From positions 1 through 64,000 of the forward strand of contig NZVC01000059.1 of assembly GCA_002701395.1 (NCBI GenBank): a stretch of DNA of 64,000 nucleotides, in the 5' to 3' direction. A program made the translations under genes and the position numbers. Under the pieces are notes generated by a model. The model was not told where the DNA came from, made no database searches, and worked only from the letters and a program-made list of their open reading frames with translations. Of this stretch, positions 19,660-27,834 are shown in pieces. The stretch is from Maritimibacter sp. (GTDB lineage: Bacteria; Pseudomonadota; Alphaproteobacteria; Rhodobacterales; Rhodobacteraceae). Every line of letters starts with the position of its first letter. The stretch's first letter is position 1.

Positions 19660-20640
19660 TCACGGCGCAACGATCGGCTGCGCCTTCAAAAGCGACGGGC
19701 GCACCTCGGCCCCTTCGAACACGCTGCCCTCTTCGAACCACGACTTCGGCGCCGGCGCCCCCCAAAGGGTCTGGCGCTGCGGGTCCTTCAGATCCCACTT
19801 GATCGGCTCAAGATCGGGATCGACCGTCTGGTAGTCGGAACAATAGATCTCGATCCGGTGTCCGTCGGGGTCGCGGATGTACAGGAAGAACGCGTTCGAG
19901 ATGCCGTGGCGGCCCGGTCCGCGTTCGATATTCGACACCCAGCCGGTGGTCGCCATCAGGTCGAGAAGGTCGATGATGTTCAGCGGCGTCGGCACCCAGA
20001 ACGCGGTGTGGTGCAAGCGCGGGCCGGTGCCGTTGGTGAAGGCCATGTCGTGCACGCCGCCCTTGCGGTGGCACCAAGCCGCCCACAGGTGGCCGCTGTC
20101 CTCGTCCTCGGTGTACTCGGTCACGCGGAAGCCCAGCTCGTTGTAGAAGGCGACGCTTTCGTCGACGTTGGGCGAGAAGCAGTTGAAATGGTCGATCCGC
20201 AAAGGCTTAACGCCCCTGTACAATTCGTACTTCTGGTGAATCGGCGGCAGCCGGTCCATGCGGGCGTAGAATTCCAGCGGGATTCCATGCGGATCGCGGG
20301 TGCGGAAGGTGCGTGACTGGTACGGGCGCTCGACCCAGTCCACCGGCAGCCCCTTGTCCGAAAAGAACTTTTCGGCCCGGTCAAGGCAGTCGTCGTCGAA
20401 CACCTTGAAGGACAGATCGCGTGCGCTGGCGGTGTCGCCCTTCTTCAGCACGATGCAGTGGTGGCCGCGCTCTTCCATCGCGCGCAGCCAGATCGTGTCG
20501 GCGGTTTCGTCGGTCACCTGCAGGCCCAGCGTATCGACATAGAACGCGCGCGACCTGGCAAGGTCCGCGACCACCAGTTCGACGTGGCTGAGGCGCACGA
20601 TGTTGAAGGGCGGGTAAAGGTTCGGTGCGGGAATGGGCAT
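19660..20640 (-). CDS. Type I extradiol (VOC) 3,4-dihydroxyphenylacetate 2,3-dioxygenase-like protein
   Basis: 326 residues with two vicinal-oxygen-chelate modules, colinear with the Brevibacterium HPCD / Arthrobacter MndD family. The metal ligands appear as His151 (RIDHFN), His211 (LHHTAF) and Glu264 (RIEIY); the second-sphere His197 (VHDMAF) and Tyr254 (FFLYIRDPDG) are also present. That predicts an active Fe(II) or Mn(II) ring-cleaving enzyme. It lies directly after a class III hpaD and so duplicates its predicted reaction with an unrelated fold. AAGGAGG lies 6 bases before the ATG. A shifted substrate range is possible. Confidence 0.85.
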   Translation of the reverse strand: MPIPAPNLYPPFNIVRLSHVELVVADLARSRAFYVDTLGLQVTDETADTIWLRAMEERGHHCIVLKKGDTASARDLSFKVFDDDCLDRAEKFFSDKGLPVDWVERPYQSRTFRTRDPHGIPLEFYARMDRLPPIHQKYELYRGVKPLRIDHFNCFSPNVDESVAFYNELGFRVTEYTEDEDSGHLWAAWCHRKGGVHDMAFTNGTGPRLHHTAFWVPTPLNIIDLLDLMATTGWVSNIERGPGRHGISNAFFLYIRDPDGHRIEIYCSDYQTVDPDLEPIKWDLKDPQRQTLWGAPAPKSWFEEGSVFEGAEVRPSLLKAQPIVAP

Positions 20641-20673
20641 GTCAGGCCTCCTTCGCCCCAGAGACGGGGCAAT

Positions 20674-21528
20674 TCATTGAACAGGCAGGATTACGTTGGT
20701 CTGGCCGGTGCCGGACGACGGGAAATACTCGGTCACCACTTCGCCCTTGCCGGTGTAGGCGTCCCAACCGAGCGCCCCCAACATCATGACGGTGTCGTGC
20801 ATCGAGCCTTCGCCGCAGCAGAAGTCGGCGTATTCGGGCACCATCTTGATGAAGGTGTCCCATTCGCCGCGCTTCCAAAGCTCCAGCACGTGCAGGTCCA
20901 CCTGTCGGTTGAACTCTTTCGAGATGGTGAAGGTGCCGTTGTTGGCGGCGTATTCGTCGTTCGGCCAGATCCGGTGCGACAACGAGCCGGAGGCGACCAG
21001 AAGCACCTTTGACTCGCTTTCCTCCACCGCCTCGCGGATCGCCTCACCCAGCTTGCGAGAGCTTTCATAGCTGTGCACCGTGCACCACGCCGCGACCGAG
21101 ACGACTTTCATCTCGTGTTCGCGGCTCATGAAGCGCATCGGCACCAGCGTTCCATACTCCAGTTCCAACGAGTCGAGCTGATGCGACAGCGTGTAGACGT
21201 CCTTCGCTTGCGCCTTCGCCGCAATGGCGTCGCCCAGCGCCGGGTTGCCTTCATAGCGATACGGCAGGTTCTGGATGAACTGCGGGAACTCGTTCGATGT
21301 GAACAGCCCCTCGAAGTGGTCGTTGGCGTTGATGTGATAGCCGGCGTTCACCACCCAGTGGGTGTCGCAGATCACCACGGTTTCCGCGCCAAGGGCTTTC
21401 GCCCGGCGCGCGATCTCGGCATGCCCGTCGATCGCCGCCTGCCGCTTGCCCTGCACCGGCCCCTCTTGTTCCGACATGATCATCGTCGGAACATGAGTCA
21501 TCTTGGCCGCAAGTACGATTTCCCCCAT
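20674..21528 (-). CDS. hpaD: 3,4-dihydroxyphenylacetate 2,3-dioxygenase, class III (LigB type)
   Basis: 284 residues, colinear with E. coli HpaD as remembered: MGEIVLAAKMTHVPTM, FEGLFTSNEFPQFI, LEYGTLVPMRFM, ASGSLSHRIWP, EYADFCCGEGSMHDTVM and SSGTGQTN. His12 and His57 (CDTHWV) are likely iron ligands. It opens the homoprotocatechuate ring to 5-carboxymethyl-2-hydroxymuconate semialdehyde. The ATG at 21528 is chosen because AAGGAGGAG precedes it; 36 more open codons upstream lack family similarity. It stands between hpaE and the VOC dioxygenase. Confidence 0.92.
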   Translation of the reverse strand: MGEIVLAAKMTHVPTMIMSEQEGPVQGKRQAAIDGHAEIARRAKALGAETVVICDTHWVVNAGYHINANDHFEGLFTSNEFPQFIQNLPYRYEGNPALGDAIAAKAQAKDVYTLSHQLDSLELEYGTLVPMRFMSREHEMKVVSVAAWCTVHSYESSRKLGEAIREAVEESESKVLLVASGSLSHRIWPNDEYAANNGTFTISKEFNRQVDLHVLELWKRGEWDTFIKMVPEYADFCCGEGSMHDTVMMLGALGWDAYTGKGEVVTEYFPSSGTGQTNVILPVQ

Positions 21529-21595
21529 CGGTCTCCTCCTTGAAAGGGAACGTTCGCGCGTTTCCCGGTCGTCCGGTCCTGTTTCGAATGGCTGC

Positions 21596-23107
21596 TCAGG
21601 CGCCAAGCCGCTGGATCTTGTGATCCCCCAGCGCAAAGCCGATGTGCTTCTGTTCCATGTAGAATTCGAACGACCAGTCCCCGCCGTCGCGGCCGATGCC
21701 GCTGGCCTTGACGCCGCCGAAGGGCGTCGGCAGGTGCCGCACGTTCTCTGAATTCACCCAGATCATCCCGGCTTCAAGCTTGTCGGTGAACCGCAGCGCG
21801 CGGGTCAGATCGTTGGTCCAGACATAGCCGGTCAGGCCGTATTCGACGCCGTTCGCGATCTCCAGCGCCTGCTCTTCGGTATCGAATTCGATCATCGTCA
21901 GCACCGGGCCGAAGATTTCCTCTTGCGCGATCCGCATGGTGGGCGTGGCGTCGGTGAACAGCGTGGGCTTCACGTAACAGCCCGCGTCCCCCGTCGTTTC
22001 GCCCCCAGCGGCGATGGTGGCGCCGTCCTGTTTCGCGATGTCGAAATACGAGGTCACCTTGTCCAGATGCACCTTGTGGATCAGCGGCCCGACCTCGGTC
22101 GCCGGGTCCAGCGGGTGGCCGACCTTGATGTTGTTCACCCGCGCGATCAGCTTTTCCTTGAACTCGGCCGCGACCGAGGATTGCACCAGCAGCCGCGAGG
22201 ACGACGTGCAACGTTCGCCGTTCAGCGAGTAGATCATGAAGATCGCCGCATCCAGCGCGCGGTCGAGGTCGGCATCGTCGAACACCACCACGGGGTTCTT
22301 GCCGCCCAGTTCGAAATGCACCCGCTTCAGCGTGTCGGCGCCCTGCTTCATGATCATGCTGCCGGTCTTGGATTCCCCGACGAAGGCGATGGCCTTGATG
22401 TCCGGGTGCTCGGTCAGCGCACGGCCCGCGTCTTCGCCGAACCCGTTGACGACGTTCCAGACCCCCGGCGGCAGACCGGCGTCATGCGCGATCTCGGCTA
22501 GGATGCGCGCCGTGACCGGAGAGAACTCGGCCGGTTTGTGAACCACGGTGCAGCCCGCCGCGAGCGCCGGGGCGATCTTCCACGTCGACAGCATGAACGG
22601 GGTGTTCCACGGGGTGATCACGCCCACCGGGCCGATCGGCACACGGGTGGTGACGTTCATCAGCGTGGGCGACGGCAGGCTTTGCCCGTCCCGCGCCGAG
22701 GGGGCACGATCCGCGAAAAAGCGAAAGTTCTCGGCCCCGCGCAGCGCCGCCTTCGACATAAAGCGCAGCGCCTGCCCGGTGTCCCAGCATTCGCAGAACG
22801 CGATTTCCTCGGCCCGCGCGACGATGCCGTCCGCGATGCGGTGCAGGATTTTCTTGCGCTCGGTCAGCGGCACGTCGCGCCATTCGGCAAAGGCGGCCTT
22901 CGCGGCCTTCGCGGCGGCGTCCACGTCCTCTGCCCCGCTGCGGGCAACGGTGGCGATAACGCTGTCATCGACCGGGGACGTGGTTTGGAACGTGGCGCCG
23001 GACTGCGCCGGGACCGCCTTGCCGTCGATCAGGTTGGTCACCATCCCGTCGCGGTACGGGGCAAGATAGTCCTGCAGCCGCGCGAGGTTGTTCTGCAACT
23101 CAGCCAT
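21596..23107 (-). CDS. hpaE: 5-carboxymethyl-2-hydroxymuconate semialdehyde dehydrogenase
   Basis: A 503-residue aldehyde dehydrogenase. It shows the active-site Glu in HFELGGKNP, the nucleophile Cys in NGERCTSSSR, TPWNTPFMLSTWK and the C-terminal EEIFGPVL. By context it oxidises the ring-cleavage semialdehyde to 5-carboxymethyl-2-hydroxymuconate with NAD+. The start at 23107 overlaps the end of hpaF by 8 bases and has GAAAGGA upstream, so it is coupled to hpaF. Confidence 0.92.
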   Translation of the reverse strand: MAELQNNLARLQDYLAPYRDGMVTNLIDGKAVPAQSGATFQTTSPVDDSVIATVARSGAEDVDAAAKAAKAAFAEWRDVPLTERKKILHRIADGIVARAEEIAFCECWDTGQALRFMSKAALRGAENFRFFADRAPSARDGQSLPSPTLMNVTTRVPIGPVGVITPWNTPFMLSTWKIAPALAAGCTVVHKPAEFSPVTARILAEIAHDAGLPPGVWNVVNGFGEDAGRALTEHPDIKAIAFVGESKTGSMIMKQGADTLKRVHFELGGKNPVVVFDDADLDRALDAAIFMIYSLNGERCTSSSRLLVQSSVAAEFKEKLIARVNNIKVGHPLDPATEVGPLIHKVHLDKVTSYFDIAKQDGATIAAGGETTGDAGCYVKPTLFTDATPTMRIAQEEIFGPVLTMIEFDTEEQALEIANGVEYGLTGYVWTNDLTRALRFTDKLEAGMIWVNSENVRHLPTPFGGVKASGIGRDGGDWSFEFYMEQKHIGFALGDHKIQRLGA

Positions 23108-23495
23108 TTTTCTTCCTTTCGATGAAATCGCGCACTGTGTTCAGCTTCGGCGCGAGCTCTGCGTCGATGTCGCGCATCTCAAGCGACAGCATGACGGGGC
23201 GGCGATCGACCAGATCGCCAAGGTGATTCTTCGCAGCGTCGAAGATCGCGGCCGTCGCCGCCTTCCGCTTGTCCAGCGGACGGCCTTCGCGCAGCCGGAC
23301 AGAGATGTCGATGAACCCATTCCGGGGGTCACCATCGGCAATCGAGTAGATTTCACAACGGATTGCGCGAACGCGGACACCGGTTTCGGGGAAGATCTCC
23401 TGTGCTGCGGCGCTGGCGCGCAGCACGTCGCAGAGGTCCGCCAGATCGACGTCCTCTTCCAAATTCGCGGAGTACTCCACGATGATATGCGGCAT
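23100..23495 (-). CDS. hpaF: 5-carboxymethyl-2-hydroxymuconate delta-isomerase
   Basis: 131 residues, with Pro2 after the initiator (MPHIIVEYSAN), the catalytic base of the tautomerase superfamily. CHMI isomerises the muconate product of HpaE before decarboxylation. The length matches E. coli HpaF closely. It is first in the operon and its ATG is preceded by GGGAGGGAGAG. The HpaR-type palindrome at 23511-23532 sits 16-37 bases before the start. Confidence 0.9.
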   Translation of the reverse strand: MPHIIVEYSANLEEDVDLADLCDVLRASAAAQEIFPETGVRVRAIRCEIYSIADGDPRNGFIDISVRLREGRPLDKRKAATAAIFDAAKNHLGDLVDRRPVMLSLEMRDIDAELAPKLNTVRDFIERKKNG

Positions 23496-23510
23496 CTCTC
23501 CCTCCCATTT

Positions 23511-23532
23511 CCATTAACGTGTTAATTAATGG
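23511..23532. promoter_or_regulatory. Nested palindrome, probable HpaR operator
   Basis: An inner dyad ATTAAC-GT-GTTAAT (23513-23526) overlaps an outer dyad CCATTAA-N8-TTAATGG (23511-23532). It lies in the 126-bp spacer between divergent hpaF and hpaR, just upstream of the hpaF ribosome site. AT-rich dyads of this size are typical MarR-family operators. A TTGACA at 23558-23563 could be the -35 of hpaR. Confidence 0.65.
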
Positions 23533-23621
23533 CATGCACGTATAGAAGCAGATTTCCTTGACAGAATCCAATGGGTAATTTTCACTGTGAAGCATCGAGT
23601 GCCCTTACGTAAACGAGTGTT

Positions 23622-24080
23622 ATGAGTCTAGCTTCAGCCAGAAAAGATGTTCCACCCATGCGCGCTACGACACGATCCTTGCCGATCGCGCTGCTCAGGG
23701 CGCGAGAACGTGTCATGCAGCCCATCCGCTCCATTCTTGCCAAGGCCGAAGTGACGGAGGCGCAGTGGCGCGTTCTTCGCGTGCTGAACGAGATCGGACC
23801 GACGGACGCAACAGAGATCGCGGGCGAAGCCTGCCTTCTCATGCCAAGCCTGACCCGCATTCTACAGGGTCTGGAAGAAAAAGGGCTGACCTCTCGCCAG
23901 CCCCACCCCAGCGATGGGCGCAAGCAGCTGGTATCGATCACCGATGCCGGGCGGGCCTTGATCGACGCTCATGTCGAAGAGGCCAACAAGGTCTATGACG
24001 CGCTAGAGCGTGAAATGGGCTATGAAAAGGTCAGCACGCTGCTGGACCTTCTGAACGAACTTTCCCGACTGGACCGTTAG
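23622..24080 (+). CDS. hpaR: MarR-family repressor of the homoprotocatechuate operon (HpaR)
   Basis: 152 residues with a winged helix of the MarR family: LPIALLRARERVMQPIR, VTEAQWRVLRVL, ACLLMPSLTRILQGLE and SDGRKQLVSIT. It resembles E. coli HpaR and lies divergent from hpaF. It would repress the operon until the aromatic substrate binds. The start is uncertain: the ATG at 23622 or the one at 23658 (MRATTRS), neither with a strong ribosome site; the second matches the usual HpaR length better. Confidence 0.85.
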   Translation: MSLASARKDVPPMRATTRSLPIALLRARERVMQPIRSILAKAEVTEAQWRVLRVLNEIGPTDATEIAGEACLLMPSLTRILQGLEEKGLTSRQPHPSDGRKQLVSITDAGRALIDAHVEEANKVYDALEREMGYEKVSTLLDLLNELSRLDR

Positions 24081-24120
24081 ACGGACCGACAGGGCTTTGG
24101 GGGATGGGGATCCCTACAAA

Positions 24121-24147
24121 TGAAAACCGCCCCGATGGCGGGGCGGT
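24121..24147 (-). terminator. Terminator downstream of the SH3-domain gene
   Basis: ACCGCCCCG (24126-24134) and CGGGGCGGT (24139-24147) form a perfect 9-bp stem with an ATGG loop. On the minus strand it is followed by TTTTCATTTG, so it terminates transcription coming from the SH3-domain gene 40 bases away. It may also slow read-through from hpaR. Confidence 0.75.
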
Positions 24148-24186
24148 CCTTGCAGTGAAGCTGTGGGGGCTGGTTGCGTGTGGGGC

Positions 24187-25185
24187 TCAGGCCCCTTCGG
24201 CGCGTGCCAGATAGCGGGCGAAGACCCAGCCGGTCGTCTCGCCATCCTTGACGCGGACCGGAACCCAGCCGTTGCGCGTGTCGCCAATCCGTTCGGCAAG
24301 GGCGCCCTTGGCAAGACCGGTTACGACCGCGTGACTGCTGGACGGGCCAGCCCGCATGTTCAGCGCGTTGGCGGTGACCTTGAACAGCTCGGCGTCGACG
24401 GCAGGGTCAGCGGGCTCTGCAACCTCTGTCACTTCGGGCGCGGCCTCGGGCTCGGGCTGGGGCTCGGCGTCGGGAGCGGCATAGCCGGAAATGGTCGCGA
24501 TCACGATCGGGTCGCTGTTCGCGTTCATCACAAGGCTGCCGACTTCCTCGGTCGCCGGTGCCAGCGGGATCGAGCGGTCGTCGTCGGGCGCTTCGACGCT
24601 GGCAAGACTTTCGCCGGGCGCTTCAACTTCGGGGGCGGGATCGGCAGGCGCCTCGGAAACCACCGTCTCGGGGCTGTCGCCCTGACCTTCCGGCATTTCC
24701 GCGGCCTCTGGCTGTGCGTCTGGGCCTTCGCCGGACGCATCGGGCATCGCCGGGAAGATGCCCAGCGCGGCGAAACGATCAAGACCGTCGTCTTCGGCAG
24801 GCTTTGCAGCATCGCCGGTCATCCGGACGCCGACCCCTCGGTCGTCGAAGAGGTGCGGCAGCAGACCGAACGGCACGGCACTGACCATGCCAAGCGCCAT
24901 ATTGCCCGTGACCATGCCCGGCATCGCCCCGCGCGGGGTGTTCCCGGCGTCTGCGACGATCTCGGCTTTGGTGTCGACCGGCAGCAGCGCCTCGGGTGTC
25001 GACGCGGCGGCCGACCCTGACGGCACCTCGGCCGACGCAAGCGTCACGGTGTCGTCCATCGGTGGCAATGTCACCACATCGACGGGTTCGACCGGCTGCG
25101 CGGTCGCAGGTTCTTCGGACAGGGTGACGAACGGCAGCGTCACCGAGGCAGCAATAAGTATTCCGAAAAGCAGCAGGTAGCGCAT
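24187..25185 (-). CDS. Secreted or anchored protein with C-terminal bacterial SH3 domain
   Basis: 332 residues. MRYLLLFGILIAASVTLPFVTL is a membrane anchor or signal sequence. The middle, to about residue 255, is low-complexity and rich in Ala, Pro, Glu and Asp. The C-terminal 70 residues are an SH3b domain (VTANALNMRAGPSSSHAVV then GWVPVRVKDGETTGWVF). Such domains usually bind peptidoglycan, which places it in the periplasm. GGAGGG precedes the ATG at 25185. The function is unknown, and it stands alone between hpaR and the aminotransferase. Confidence 0.8.
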   Translation of the reverse strand: MRYLLLFGILIAASVTLPFVTLSEEPATAQPVEPVDVVTLPPMDDTVTLASAEVPSGSAAASTPEALLPVDTKAEIVADAGNTPRGAMPGMVTGNMALGMVSAVPFGLLPHLFDDRGVGVRMTGDAAKPAEDDGLDRFAALGIFPAMPDASGEGPDAQPEAAEMPEGQGDSPETVVSEAPADPAPEVEAPGESLASVEAPDDDRSIPLAPATEEVGSLVMNANSDPIVIATISGYAAPDAEPQPEPEAAPEVTEVAEPADPAVDAELFKVTANALNMRAGPSSSHAVVTGLAKGALAERIGDTRNGWVPVRVKDGETTGWVFARYLARAEGA

Positions 25186-25273
25186 AGTGCCCTCCAGGAC
25201 GGTTTCCCCGGCCCGAACATAACCGCGCAATTTTGGTTAAAGCGTGGCAAGCTCGGGCCGGTACCGTGCCGGA

Positions 25274-26671
25274 TCAGGCCGATTTGAACAGGCCGTCGGC
25301 CTTCGCGCCTTCGTAGGCTTCGTCGATGGATTTCAACGCCCGTTCGACCATCGCGTCGATCTCTTCGGGGGTAATCACCAGCGGCGGGCACACGATCATC
25401 CGGTCGCCGACGTGGCGCATGATGACGCCGTTGGCGAAACAGCGTTCGCGCACGCGCAGACCTATGGTGCCGACCGGGGCCTCGAATTTGGCGCGGGCGT
25501 CTTTGTCGGGCGACAGCTGCAGACCGCCCAACATCCCGAAGGTGCGCGGATCGGCGACCATCGGGTGCTCGCCCAGCGTGGCGAACTTCTCGGCCAGCGC
25601 GGGGGCGGCGATGTCACGGACATGCTGCAGCACGCCTTCCTCGTCCAGCAGGCGCACGTTCTCAAGCGCGACGGCACAGGCGACGGGGTGACCCGAGTAG
25701 GTATAGCCGTGGTTAAAGTCGCCCGCCGCGTTCACAACGGCCGCCACATCCTTGTGGACGATCGAGCCGCCGACCGGCTGGTAACCCGAGGTGACGCCCT
25801 TGGCGAAGGTCATGATGTCGGGCCGGATGTTCATCGCTTGGCAGCCGAACCATTCGCCGGTGCGCCCGAAGCCGCAGATCACCTCGTCCGCGATCAGCAG
25901 GATATCATGCGCGTCGCAAATACGCTGGATCTCGGGCCAGTAGGTTTCCGGCGGGATGATCACGCCCCCTGCCCCTTGGATCGGTTCCGCGATGAAGGCC
26001 GCGACGTTGTCTTCGCCCAGTTCGGCGATCTTGTCTTCCAGCTGGCGCGCACGGGCGAGGCCGAATTCCTCGGGGCTGGTGTCGCCGCCTTCGGCCCACC
26101 AGTGCGGCTGGTCGATGTGGGTGATGTCCGGGATCGGCAGGCCCCCCTGCGCGTGCATCGCCGACATCCCGCCAAGGCTGGCGCCACCCATCGTGGACCC
26201 GTGATAGCCGTTCTTGCGCGAGATGATGATCTTCTTCGACGGTTTGCCCATCGCGTGCCAGTAGTGGCGGACAAGGCGGATGTTGGTGTCGTTCGCCTCG
26301 GACCCGGAGGACGAGAAGAAGACGTGGTCCAGCCCTTCCGGCGCAAGCTCGGCGATGCGGGCGGCCAACGACAGCGCGGGCACGGTCGTGGTCTGGAAGA
26401 AGGTGTTGTAGTACGGCAGTTCGCGCATCTGGCGCGCGGCCACTTCGGCCAGTTCCGACCGGCCATAGCCGAGGTTCACGCACCACAGACCGGACATGCC
26501 ATCAAGGATCTCGACGCCGTCGCTGTCCTTCAGGAAAACGCCCTTCGCGCTGGTGATGACACGGGCCCCCTTCTTCGCCAGCGCGTCGCCGTGCGTGAAG
26601 GGGTGCATGTGGTGCGCGGCGTCAAGCGCCTGCAGCTCTGCCGTCGGCAGGTGATTCTGGATCGTGGTCAT
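25274..26671 (-). CDS. Class III PLP aminotransferase, putrescine/polyamine:pyruvate type (SpuC-like)
   Basis: 465 residues. The PLP lysine is Lys291 in MTFAKGVTSGY, with FSSSGSEANDTN and LIADEVICGFGRTG as class III hallmarks. Close similarity to omega-amino acid/putrescine:pyruvate aminotransferases, together with the nearby potFGHI and polyamine synthetase-like genes, suggests transamination of diamines with pyruvate as acceptor. The ATG at 26671 with GAGG upstream is preferred; the frame continues 26 codons further to 26749 but lacks a ribosome site there. Other omega-transaminase substrates such as beta-alanine are possible. Confidence 0.82.
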   Translation of the reverse strand: MTTIQNHLPTAELQALDAAHHMHPFTHGDALAKKGARVITSAKGVFLKDSDGVEILDGMSGLWCVNLGYGRSELAEVAARQMRELPYYNTFFQTTTVPALSLAARIAELAPEGLDHVFFSSSGSEANDTNIRLVRHYWHAMGKPSKKIIISRKNGYHGSTMGGASLGGMSAMHAQGGLPIPDITHIDQPHWWAEGGDTSPEEFGLARARQLEDKIAELGEDNVAAFIAEPIQGAGGVIIPPETYWPEIQRICDAHDILLIADEVICGFGRTGEWFGCQAMNIRPDIMTFAKGVTSGYQPVGGSIVHKDVAAVVNAAGDFNHGYTYSGHPVACAVALENVRLLDEEGVLQHVRDIAAPALAEKFATLGEHPMVADPRTFGMLGGLQLSPDKDARAKFEAPVGTIGLRVRERCFANGVIMRHVGDRMIVCPPLVITPEEIDAMVERALKSIDEAYEGAKADGLFKSA

Positions 26672-26765
26672 GTCGGGAACCTCGGGATAGAGTACGCCGC
26701 GCACGATATTATCCTGCGCGGCGCGGTCAATCTCCGAAACGCTGGGCATTGGACCGGTCCGCCCG

Positions 26766-27743
26766 TTACGCAGCGGCCGGACGCGTCATCCGGCTGTCCA
26801 GCGTCAGGACCACGGCGCCGGTCTTGTGCCGCGTCTCGACCCGACGGTGCGCATCGGCGACCTGTTCCAACGCGAACCGGCTGTCGATGACGGCCCGCAC
26901 CGAGCCATCGGCCAGCATGTCGGCAAGCTGCGCCATGGACTCGCGCGTCTCGGACGTGACGCCGACGCGGATGCGCTTGGTGAACAGGCCACGCAGCACG
27001 TCCCGCAGACCGAACTCCAGCGGGGCGAACCGGCCGTTCGGCGACAGGATTTTCCGCACCCCGCGCCATGTCAGAACGCCAGCCGTGTCCAGCACCATGT
27101 CGAACCGGTCGCTGCCCCGGGTCACGTCGGTGTCGCGGTAGTCTATGGCGCGGGCGGCGCCTAGATCGCGGACAAGCCCGTGCAGGTCCGACCGGGCCAG
27201 CGCAGTCACCTCGGCCCCCATCGCGGTGGCGATCTGCACGGCATAGGCACCGACCCCGCCGGTCGCCCCGGCGATCAGCACGCGGTCGCCGCGCTGTACG
27301 TGCGCGATGTCCCGCAGGTAGCCCAGCGCGGCCAAGGCGCCGAACGGCACGGCGGCGGCCTCGTCAAAGCCAAGCCCCTCGGGCATCGCGGCGACGGCGC
27401 CGTCGGCGTCCACCACAAGGTATTCGGCATGGGCGCCGCCCTTGGCGGTTCCGAACACGGCGTCGCCCAGACGGAACCGGGTGACCCCGGTGCCAAGCCC
27501 GACAACCCGCCCGGCGAAGTCATGCCCGCCGACGGGGTGGCGCGGGCGGAACAGCCCGAACATCAGGCGGGCGGGCAGCTTGAAGGCCGGGAAATCCGCC
27601 GCGCGGATGCGCCAGTCGGCCGAGGTGACGCCAGAGGCGGCGACCTGAACAAGGATCTGGCCGGGCCCGGCGTCGGGGCGGGGCAGCGTTTCGATGGAAA
27701 GAACGTCGGCGGGGCCGTAGCGGCGGTGAGTTGCAGCTTGCAT
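26766..27743 (-). CDS. Zinc-free medium-chain NAD(P)-dependent oxidoreductase (quinone oxidoreductase-like)
   Basis: 325 residues of the MDR superfamily: an N-terminal GroES-like half (GHDFAGRVVGLG) and a Rossmann half with AGATGGVGAYAVQIA. The zinc-binding Cys cluster of alcohol dehydrogenases is absent, as in quinone or enoyl reductases. AAAGGAG lies before the ATG at 27743. It is divergent from a LysR gene, and their spacer carries three copies of a GTATCTG half-site, so it is likely the regulator's target. The physiological substrate is unknown. Confidence 0.8.
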   Translation of the reverse strand: MQAATHRRYGPADVLSIETLPRPDAGPGQILVQVAASGVTSADWRIRAADFPAFKLPARLMFGLFRPRHPVGGHDFAGRVVGLGTGVTRFRLGDAVFGTAKGGAHAEYLVVDADGAVAAMPEGLGFDEAAAVPFGALAALGYLRDIAHVQRGDRVLIAGATGGVGAYAVQIATAMGAEVTALARSDLHGLVRDLGAARAIDYRDTDVTRGSDRFDMVLDTAGVLTWRGVRKILSPNGRFAPLEFGLRDVLRGLFTKRIRVGVTSETRESMAQLADMLADGSVRAVIDSRFALEQVADAHRRVETRHKTGAVVLTLDSRMTRPAAA

Positions 27744-27757
27744 GGTGTGTCTCCTTT

Positions 27758-27833
27758 GTATCTGCCACAACAGATACCTATGCAATGCCGTATGCATAAT
27801 TGACCAATATCGCCTCTCTGATATGCGTATCTG
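27758..27833. promoter_or_regulatory. LysR-type operator region with three GTATCTG half-sites
   Basis: GTATCTG at 27758-27764 and its inverse CAGATAC at 27771-27777 form a perfect dyad with a 6-base spacer. A third GTATCTG lies at 27827-27833, at the start of the LysR gene. The spacer between the divergent genes is only about 90 bp, so the sites control one or both. Confidence 0.6.
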
Positions 27834-27834
27834 C

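Noticed and set aside
26672-26749. N-terminal extension of the aminotransferase starting at 26749
   Set aside because: There is no ribosome site before that ATG, while the ATG at 26671 has GAGG upstream and gives a family-like start. A GGACCGGTCC palindrome at 26751 was also judged too short to interpret.
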